A stretch of 64,000 bases of DNA, taken from positions 62,001 to 126,000 of the forward strand of contig NZ_JASZYR010000011.1 in the NCBI RefSeq assembly GCF_030316855.1. Reading direction: 5' to 3'. Both the position numbers and the translations under genes were made by a program. The notes under the pieces were generated by a model, which saw only the letters and a program-made list of their open reading frames with translations, ran no database searches and was not told the DNA's origin. This stretch comes from Variovorax sp. J22P240. Lineage in GTDB: Bacteria > Pseudomonadota > Gammaproteobacteria > Burkholderiales > Burkholderiaceae_C. Below are positions 58,059 through 64,000 of the stretch, one piece after another (position 1 is the first letter of the stretch; every line of letters begins with the position of its first letter).

Positions 58059-58799
58059 ATGCCACGCAAAGCCCAAACCGAATCGGTATCCGACCTGAAC
58101 GCAGCGCCCGGCGGTGCCGCGGCGGTCGATCGTGCGCTCAGTCTGCTCTCGGCGTTCCGGCCGGGCGACGACGCGCTGACGCTCGCGCAGTTTGCCGAGC
58201 GCACGCAGCTCTACAAGAGCACGGTGCTGCGCCTGCTCGCCTCGCTGGAACATGCGCGCCTGATCCGCCGGCAGGTGGATGGCCGCTACGCGCTCGGGAC
58301 GGAAATCGCGCGCCTGCACGCGCTGTATGCGGCGTCCTTCTCGCTGGACGACGTGGTGCTGCCGGTGCTGCGCGAGCTCGTGGCGGCCACCGGCGAAAGC
58401 GCCGCGTACCACGTGCGCCTGCAGCAAGGCGCAGGCTGGGCACGGCTGTGCCTCTACCGCATCGACTCGCCGCACGTGGTGCGCGACCACGTCCGCGCGG
58501 GCGACCTGCTGCCCTCGGATCGCGGCGCCGGCGCGCGCATCCTGATCGCCTTCGGGCCGGAAGGCGAGCAGCCGCGCGGCGCGAAGGAGCGCGAGTTCTA
58601 CGAATCGATCCGCGCGCAGGGCTATTGCGCCCTGGTCGGCGACCGCACGGCCGAGTTGGCCGGCATCTCGGCCCCGGTGTTCCATGCCGACGGCCGCTTG
58701 GCCGCGGCGGTCACGCTGACGATGCCGACCCACCGCTACGACGAGCGCTATATCGAGCCCGTACGAGCGGCCGCGCACCAACTGAGCGGCAAGGTCTAG
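58059..58799 (+). CDS. IclR family transcriptional regulator
   Basis: This 246-residue regulator has an N-terminal winged helix (AAVDRALSLLSAFRPGDDAL, then LAQFAERTQLYKSTVLRLLA) and a C-terminal GAF-like effector domain (LHALYAASFSLDDVVLPVLR, GDLLPSDRGAGARILIAF, CALVGDRTAELAGISAPVFH). IclR proteins often respond to small organic acids. It is divergent from the lyase/CoA-transferase pair with a dyad in its own promoter, so it probably controls both directions. Confidence 0.9.
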   Translation: MPRKAQTESVSDLNAAPGGAAAVDRALSLLSAFRPGDDALTLAQFAERTQLYKSTVLRLLASLEHARLIRRQVDGRYALGTEIARLHALYAASFSLDDVVLPVLRELVAATGESAAYHVRLQQGAGWARLCLYRIDSPHVVRDHVRAGDLLPSDRGAGARILIAFGPEGEQPRGAKEREFYESIRAQGYCALVGDRTAELAGISAPVFHADGRLAAAVTLTMPTHRYDERYIEPVRAAAHQLSGKV

Positions 58800-58813
58800 T
58801 TGGCCCTCGGCCT

Positions 58814-59794
58814 CTATTCAGCCTTGAACCCGGACGCCTTGATCGGCATCTCCCAGCGTTTGAGGTGCGCCGCCTGGATGGCCGCCAGTTCGGCCGGTCC
58901 GGAATGTGCGGGCACCAGGCCCAGTGCGTAGATCTTTTCCTGAACGTCCGGGGCGCGAAGCGAGCTGGCAACGGCGCGATCGATGCGCTGCACCATGTCC
59001 GGCGCCATGCCGGGCGGGCCGTAGAGCCCGAAGAAGGCGTCGGCCGTCACGTCGATGCCGATTTCCTTGAGCGTGGGTACATCCGGCAGCGCCCTGCTGC
59101 GCTGCTCGCCAGTCACGGCCAGGATGCGCACCTTGCCGGCGCGATGGTGCTCGATGGTCTCCGACGCCGTGTCGACCATCAGCGGCACCTGGCCGCCGAT
59201 GAGGTCCTGGGCGGCAGGCGCGCCGCCGCGATAGGCCACATGGGTCATCGGAACGCCCGAAGCCTGGGCGAGAAGCTGGCCGGCGAAATGCGGCACGGTC
59301 CCCGCGCCCGATGTGGCGTAGTTGGCCTTGCCCGGATTGGCCTTCATCCAGGCCAGCACGGTCTTGAGATCGCCCGCTGGAGCGCCCGGTCCGGCGGTCA
59401 CGGCGAAGTCGAAGGTGCTTGCCAGCGAGATCGGCGTGAAGTCCTTTGTCGTGTCGTAGCCGAGGTTCTGGTAGAGCCACGGGTGGATCACCAGCGCGCC
59501 GCTTGGCGAGAAGAGCAAGGTGTTGCCATCCGGCGCGGCACGCTTGACTTCGGCCAGCGCCAGGCGGCCCGCCGCGCCCGGCTTGTTGTCGATGATGACG
59601 TTCTGCCCCAGGGAGACGCGCATCTTCTCCGCCAGCAGGCGCGCCACCACGTCGGCCGAACCGCCCGGCGGAAAGCCGACGAGGATTCGGGTCGTGTGGT
59701 CCTGGGCGAGCGCGAAAGGCGCGGCGAACGTGGTTGCAACGGCAGCCGCAACGGGTATGGCAGCGACGCGCGCTGCGAAATCACGACGTTTCAT
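58814..59794 (-). CDS. Tripartite tricarboxylate (TTT/Bug) family solute receptor
   Basis: This 326-residue periplasmic binding protein has a signal peptide (MKRRDFAARVAAIPVAAAVA, cleavage around FALAQ) and Bug marks TTRILVGFPPGGSADVVARL and VIIDNKPGAAGRLALAEVKR. It converges on iclR and lies 42 nt downstream of the HisC-like gene. It may bind the diacid whose CoA thioester the adjacent transferase makes, but no TctAB permease genes are in the window. Confidence 0.88.
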   Translation of the reverse strand: MKRRDFAARVAAIPVAAAVATTFAAPFALAQDHTTRILVGFPPGGSADVVARLLAEKMRVSLGQNVIIDNKPGAAGRLALAEVKRAAPDGNTLLFSPSGALVIHPWLYQNLGYDTTKDFTPISLASTFDFAVTAGPGAPAGDLKTVLAWMKANPGKANYATSGAGTVPHFAGQLLAQASGVPMTHVAYRGGAPAAQDLIGGQVPLMVDTASETIEHHRAGKVRILAVTGEQRSRALPDVPTLKEIGIDVTADAFFGLYGPPGMAPDMVQRIDRAVASSLRAPDVQEKIYALGLVPAHSGPAELAAIQAAHLKRWEMPIKASGFKAE

Positions 59795-59836
59795 GCGGTG
59801 GGTCTCCTCGGGGTTGTTGTTCTGTGCGCGGGTCGA

Positions 59837-60832
59837 TCAACGGGCGCCGATCGCGTCGCGCAGCGCGGCGAGCACTGCACGGTTCTGTTCCGGCAAGCCA
59901 ATGGTGATGCGCAGCCACTGCGGCAAGCCGTAGCCGTCGAGCGTCGAAACGGCGATGCCGGCCGCCATCAGCCGCGAGCAGATCGCCTGGCCGTCGCCGA
60001 CCTGCACCATCAGGAAGTTGCCGGATGACGGGAGGGTCTGCAGGCCAAGTTCGGCCAGGCCTGCCGCGAGTTGCGCGCGACCGTCCATGTTGAGCTGATA
60101 GCTGCGCGCCAGGAATGCTTCGTCGGCGAGCGCGGCTAGCGCTGCAGCCTGGGCCGGACTGCTCACGTTGAAACGGGGCCGCTGCGCGTTCATCCGCGAA
60201 GCCAGCGCCGGTTGAGAGACGCCGTAGCCGATGCGCATCCCGGCCAGGCCGTAGGCCTTGGAGAAGGTGCGCGCCACGATCAGGTTGGGAAAGCGCCGCA
60301 CCCATTCGATGCTGTCGTAGCGCTGCGCGGGCGCGAGGTACTCGGTGTAGGCCTCGTCGAGCAACACCGTGACGTGCGTCGGCACCGCGTGCAGGAAGTC
60401 GAGCAGCGGGCCCGCTTCGAGAAAGGTACCCGTCGGATTGTTCGGGTTGGCCACGAAGACCAGCCGCGTGTCTTCGCCGATCGCGGCCCGCATCGCTTGC
60501 AGGTCATGTCCGAAATCACGCGCCGGCACGACCGTGCTCTTCGCATGGGCGTGCGCGGCCGCCTGTGCATAGACGACGAAGCCGTACTGCGAATAGACAA
60601 CGCCTTCGCCCGGCTTCAGGCTCACCTGCGCCGCAAGCTCGAGGATTTCACTGGAGCCGCAGCCCAGCGTCAGCCAGTCGAGCGGCACGTCGAGCCGCGC
60701 GGCCAGCGCGTTCTTGAGCGCCGTGCCGTTGCTGTCGGGGTAGTTGCCCGCGCCTTCGAGCGCTGCCGCCGCGGCGCGGCGCGCGGATTCGGGCATGCCG
60801 AGCGGGTTTTCGTTGGAGGCCAGGAGGATCAT
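59837..60832 (-). CDS. HisC-like class I/II aminotransferase
   Basis: This 331-residue PLP enzyme has the family core: ILLASNENPLG at the start, VFVANPNNPTGTFLE, VTVLLDEAYTEYL, the Schiff-base lysine in IVARTFSKAYGLAGMRIGYG and SSGNFLMVQVG near the end. The usual 20-25 residues before the NENP motif are missing; the frame stops just upstream, so the short start is real or the gene is trimmed. Substrate may be histidinol phosphate or another amino acid; his operon genes are absent. Confidence 0.83.
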   Translation of the reverse strand: MILLASNENPLGMPESARRAAAAALEGAGNYPDSNGTALKNALAARLDVPLDWLTLGCGSSEILELAAQVSLKPGEGVVYSQYGFVVYAQAAAHAHAKSTVVPARDFGHDLQAMRAAIGEDTRLVFVANPNNPTGTFLEAGPLLDFLHAVPTHVTVLLDEAYTEYLAPAQRYDSIEWVRRFPNLIVARTFSKAYGLAGMRIGYGVSQPALASRMNAQRPRFNVSSPAQAAALAALADEAFLARSYQLNMDGRAQLAAGLAELGLQTLPSSGNFLMVQVGDGQAICSRLMAAGIAVSTLDGYGLPQWLRITIGLPEQNRAVLAALRDAIGAR

Positions 60833-60845
60833 TGATTTCAACGTG

Positions 60846-60865
60846 ATATTTAACAAGTTAAATAT
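60846..60865. promoter_or_regulatory. 20-bp dyad upstream of the HisC-like gene
   Basis: ATATTTAAC, AA, GTTAAATAT is a perfect inverted repeat with 9-bp arms, in an AT-rich patch 13 bp upstream of the HisC-like start and in the shared control region with glcB. It is a candidate operator of unknown regulator. Confidence 0.5.
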
Positions 60866-61031
60866 ATCGAGGATGTTCGTGGCGCTTATCAGGGCGTACC
60901 CTTTGACGTTGAGGCTTCAGATCCTTCGATTACCCTCAATTTAGTCACTGATCATTCACAGTTTCGGCTCTTACTCGCCAGCCAGGTATCGAATAAAGTT
61001 CCCGGCTGCACCTCTCAAGGAGAAAAGAACC

Positions 61032-63206
61032 ATGACCGCCCGCACCACTGTTCACGGCCTCCAGGTCGCCAACGAACTCCATCGCTTCATCGAAGACATC
61101 GTCCTGCCCGCCACCGACGTCTCGAGTGACACCTTCTGGAAGGGCTTCGACGCCATCGTCAGCGAATTCGCGCCCAAGAACATCGCCCTGCTCGCCGAGC
61201 GCGACCGCCTGCAGGCCGAGATGGACAAGTGGCACAAGGCCCACCCCGGCCCGATCACCGACATGCCGGCCTACCGCGGCTTCCTGGAATCGATCGGCTA
61301 CCTGCTGCCGCAACCGAAGGACGTGCAGACCACCACGGCCAACGTCGACGCCGAACTGGCGTTGCAGGCCGGTCCGCAACTGGTGGTGCCGATCCTGAAC
61401 GCACGCTATGCACTCAACGCGGCGAACGCACGCTGGGGCTCGCTGTACGACGCCCTCTACGGCACCGACGCGATTCCCGAGACCGGCGGCGCCGAGAAGG
61501 GCAAGGGCTACAACCCGGTGCGCGGCGCCAAGGTGATCGGGTTCGCACGCAACGTGCTCGACCAGGCCGCGCCGCTGGAGAACGGCTCGCACAAGAACGC
61601 GACCGGCTACACGGTCGAACACGGCAAGCTGGTGATCTCGCTGCAGAGCAGCAGCACGGAACTCAAGGACCCGACGCAGTTCATCGGCTACCAGGGTGAT
61701 GCGGCCGCGCCGAAGTCGGTGCTGATCAAGCACAACGGCATCCACGTCGACATCCAGATCGATCGCAGTACCGCCATCGGCAAGAGCGATGCGGCGGGCA
61801 TCAGCGACGTCGTGCTCGAATCGGCGCTCTCGACCATCCTCGACCTCGAAGACTCCGTGGCCGTGGTCGACGCCGAGGACAAGGTGCTCGCCTATTCGAA
61901 CTGGCTCGGCATCCTGCAAGGCACTTTGACCGAGGAAGTCGCCAAGGGCGGCAAGACCTTCACGCGCGGCCTCAACCCGGACCGCGAATACACGGGCGCC
62001 GACGGCAAGCCGGTCAAGCTGCATGGCCGCTCGCTGATGTTCGTGCGCAATGTCGGCCACCTGATGACCAACCCGGCCATCCTGTACGCCGGCGGCAAGG
62101 AGATCCCCGAAGGGATCATGGACGCGGTGATCACGACGACCATCGCCACCATCGACCTGAAGCGCAAGGGCAACTCGCGCACGGGCAGCGTCTACATCGT
62201 CAAGCCGAAGATGCACGGCCCCGCCGAAGTGGGCTTCGCGAGCGCGCTGTTCGGCCGCATCGAGGAAATTCTCGGCCTGCCCGCCAACACCGTGAAGCTC
62301 GGCATCATGGACGAGGAGCGCCGCACCAGCGTGAACCTCAAGGCCTGCATCGCCGAGGCCGCCGCGCGCGTGGCCTTCATCAACACCGGCTTCCTCGACC
62401 GCACGGGCGACGAGATGCACACCGCCATGTACGCCGGCGCGATGCTGCGCAAGGGCGACATGAAGACCACGCCCTGGATCCAGGCCTACGAGAAGAACAA
62501 CGTGCTGGTCGGCCTCTCGTGCGGCTTGCGTGGCAAGGCGCAGATCGGCAAGGGCATGTGGGCCATGCCCGACCTGATGGCCGCGATGCTCGAACAGAAG
62601 ATCGGCCATCCCAAGGCCGGCGCGAACACCGCCTGGGTGCCATCGCCCACGGCTGCCACGCTGCATGCGTTGCACTACCACCAGGTGAGCGTGGCCGATG
62701 TGCAGAAGCAGTTGGAGAAGATCGACGCCAACGCCGAGCGCGACAACATCCTGAGCGACCTGCTCAAGGTGCCGGTCGCGCCGCACGTGAACTGGACCGA
62801 CGCCGAGCGCCAGCAGGAACTCGACAACAACGTGCAGGGCATCCTGGGCTACGTCGTGCGCTGGATCGACCAGGGCGTCGGCTGCTCCAAGGTGCCGGAC
62901 ATCCACAACGTCGGCCTGATGGAAGACCGCGCGACCCTGCGCATCTCCAGCCAGCACATCGCCAACTGGCTGCTGCACGGCGTGGTGACGAAGGAGCAGG
63001 TCGATGCGACCTTCCAGCGCATGGCCGCGGTCGTGGACCAGCAGAACGCTGGCGATCCGCTCTACAAGAAGATGGCGGGCAACTTCGGCACCTCGGCCGC
63101 GTACAAGGCCGCGCTGGAGCTGGTGTTCAAGGGCGTCGAGCAGCCGAGCGGCTACACCGAGCCGCTGCTGCACGCATGGCGGTTGAAGGTGAAGGCAGGC
63201 GCCTGA
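61032..63206 (+). CDS. glcB: Malate synthase G
   Basis: This 724-residue enzyme condenses glyoxylate with acetyl-CoA to give malate. Motifs are NPGVRGAKVIG-type start GKGYNPVRGAKVIGFARNVL, EDSVAVVDAEDKV, GRSLMFVRNVGHLMTNP, RTGSVYIVKPKMHGPAEVGF, KLGIMDEERRTSVNLKACIA and FLDRTGDEMHTAMYAGAM. Length is typical for type G. AAGGAGAA precedes the ATG by about 7 nt. It is divergent from the HisC-like gene and could consume acetyl-CoA from the adjacent acyl-CoA genes. Confidence 0.97.
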   Translation: MTARTTVHGLQVANELHRFIEDIVLPATDVSSDTFWKGFDAIVSEFAPKNIALLAERDRLQAEMDKWHKAHPGPITDMPAYRGFLESIGYLLPQPKDVQTTTANVDAELALQAGPQLVVPILNARYALNAANARWGSLYDALYGTDAIPETGGAEKGKGYNPVRGAKVIGFARNVLDQAAPLENGSHKNATGYTVEHGKLVISLQSSSTELKDPTQFIGYQGDAAAPKSVLIKHNGIHVDIQIDRSTAIGKSDAAGISDVVLESALSTILDLEDSVAVVDAEDKVLAYSNWLGILQGTLTEEVAKGGKTFTRGLNPDREYTGADGKPVKLHGRSLMFVRNVGHLMTNPAILYAGGKEIPEGIMDAVITTTIATIDLKRKGNSRTGSVYIVKPKMHGPAEVGFASALFGRIEEILGLPANTVKLGIMDEERRTSVNLKACIAEAAARVAFINTGFLDRTGDEMHTAMYAGAMLRKGDMKTTPWIQAYEKNNVLVGLSCGLRGKAQIGKGMWAMPDLMAAMLEQKIGHPKAGANTAWVPSPTAATLHALHYHQVSVADVQKQLEKIDANAERDNILSDLLKVPVAPHVNWTDAERQQELDNNVQGILGYVVRWIDQGVGCSKVPDIHNVGLMEDRATLRISSQHIANWLLHGVVTKEQVDATFQRMAAVVDQQNAGDPLYKKMAGNFGTSAAYKAALELVFKGVEQPSGYTEPLLHAWRLKVKAGA

Positions 63207-63214
63207 GCCGCTGA

Positions 63215-63922
63215 CTAGGATTGCGCGCGAGGCCGCGCGCGCTCCAGGATTCGGCCGACTTCGGCCGGATCCATTCCGTACATCTCCGCGAATTCAGCCA
63301 CGGTCCGGCCGCTGGCCTCGAAGGCGCGCTGCAGCGCCTCGCGCTTCGCGGTCCGTGCGCTGACTTCCGCAAAGGCCTCGTCGAGCACGGCGCTCGATGC
63401 TTCGTCAGCCGTGCGAACGGCCAGGACATATTCCTCGCGCGTGAGGCCGGAGGCCTCGATGGCCTCGATCAGACGGGCGCGCAGCTTGGGCCGAAGATCT
63501 TCATTGGAGCGGGCCTGCCGCCGCTTGAAGACTTCGAGGATGGCGTGATGCACGTGCTCGGGCGCAACGGGTTCGACGGGCTGCCCGTTCAGGTCGTGGC
63601 GCTGCTCGCCGGCCGCGACGGCCTCGAGGTAGCGCGTGGAGCGGGCATGAAGCCCGAGTGCGATCTTGAGATCGTCCTTCTTGAACTCGTCTGGATGCAG
63701 GGCCAGCAGTTCCTGGTACACGCCGAGCTTTAGCGGCAGGAAGCGTGCGCCGAACATCTTGGGATACAGCTCGAACAGCTTTTCGAGGGCGGGATGAACC
63801 TTGCGCGCACGCTGGGGCACCTTCGGGTTGGCGTTCTTCGGCTTGGCGTTCTGCCGCTCGCGGCCGCCCTTCTGGGCGGCGGCGGGTGCGGGTGCGGGGA
63901 CGGTTTCGGGGGTCGGAGTCAT
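63215..63922 (-). CDS. ProQ/FinO domain RNA-binding protein
   Basis: This 235-residue protein has a Pro/Ala/Lys-rich tail at the N-terminus. The ProQ/FinO RNA chaperone domain spans about residues 40-145 (KVHPALEKLFELYPKMFGAR, then PLKLGVYQELLALHPDEF and LGLHARSTRYLEAVAAGEQR). The C-terminal part is helical and charged (LEDLRP..REEYVLAVRTADEA). It would bind structured RNAs or small RNA-mRNA pairs. The start at 63922 uses the ATG near an AAGAAAT site. It converges on glcB with an 8-bp gap. Confidence 0.88.
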   Translation of the reverse strand: MTPTPETVPAPAPAAAQKGGRERQNAKPKNANPKVPQRARKVHPALEKLFELYPKMFGARFLPLKLGVYQELLALHPDEFKKDDLKIALGLHARSTRYLEAVAAGEQRHDLNGQPVEPVAPEHVHHAILEVFKRRQARSNEDLRPKLRARLIEAIEASGLTREEYVLAVRTADEASSAVLDEAFAEVSARTAKREALQRAFEASGRTVAEFAEMYGMDPAEVGRILERARPRAQS

Positions 63923-64000
63923 CGAGATTTCTTGTCTGCGGAATCGGGGGCCCAACGGGCGAATGCGTTGCCCCGACTGTAATGCCGTGGCAAAGCCCCT

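Noticed and set aside
60945..63173. A 742-codon open frame on the minus strand covering glcB
   Set aside because: It is the codon-mirror of the malate synthase gene in GC-rich DNA. It is rich in His, Arg, Val and Gly, has no domain, and glcB has strong motifs throughout.

Overview
The window is about 64 kb of GC-rich, densely coding chromosomal DNA. The gene families point to a betaproteobacterium of the Comamonadaceae, most like Variovorax. The indicators are three orphan tripartite-tricarboxylate (Bug-type) solute receptors, a phenylacetate (paa) locus, the rpoN-lptB-lptA block, malate synthase G, a ProQ/FinO protein, cytochrome b561 with YceI partners, and frequent GTG/TTG starts. Species assignment is inference from family content; no rRNA is present. 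I see no tRNA, rRNA, CRISPR array, insertion sequence or prophage.

Layout. 0-2.1 kb: the edge of a phenylacetate degradation locus (paaG-paaI-paaK leftward, paaY rightward) around a divergent control region with a perfect TetR-type palindrome. 2.1-17.7 kb: mixed housekeeping and accessory genes (PhoD-like phosphatase, SRPBCC, GNAT, peroxiredoxin, TTT receptor, MltB-like lytic transglycosylase, esterases, DUF883-type protein, aspartoacylase-like enzyme, rpe, apaG). A structured, terminator-bounded RNA candidate lies at about 4.59-4.78 kb. 17.7-28.9 kb: an antiporter and a YbdK ligase translationally coupled, then thiL. A two-component system and a LysR/TTT receptor/FAD monooxygenase cassette separate thiL from pgpA-pncC. 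28.9-36.5 kb: small accessory genes, several unrecognised (30.7-32.4 kb is the least typical stretch), an MFS transporter, a YecA-like SEC-C protein, a kinase-like protein and a PIN protein. 36.5-43.4 kb: GST, short MetE-type methionine synthase, THUMP RNA methyltransferase, hybrid histidine kinase, cytochrome b561 and two YceI proteins. 43.4-51.7 kb: envelope and core genes (phospholipase D-family lipoprotein, rpoN, lptB, lptA, dsbA-like, SPOR protein, argS, PsiF-like). 51.8-60.8 kb: a LysR-DUF2214-spermidine synthase-like operon, a VOC protein, then an acyl-CoA cassette (HMG-CoA lyase, CaiB-type CoA-transferase, IclR regulator, TTT receptor, HisC-like aminotransferase). 61-64 kb: glcB and a ProQ/FinO protein.

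How the parts fit. The paa genes and the HMG-CoA lyase/CoA-transferase pair feed CoA thioesters to acetyl-CoA, which malate synthase G can use in the glyoxylate pathway. The best-supported regulatory reading is at two divergent promoters where a palindrome sits inside a sigma70-type promoter: the TetR-type site at paaG/paaY and the IclR-type site at the HMG-CoA lyase/iclR divide. The least explained items are the structured RNA, the orphan proteins at 30.7-32.4 kb, the antiporter-YbdK coupling and the cassette lying between thiL and pgpA.
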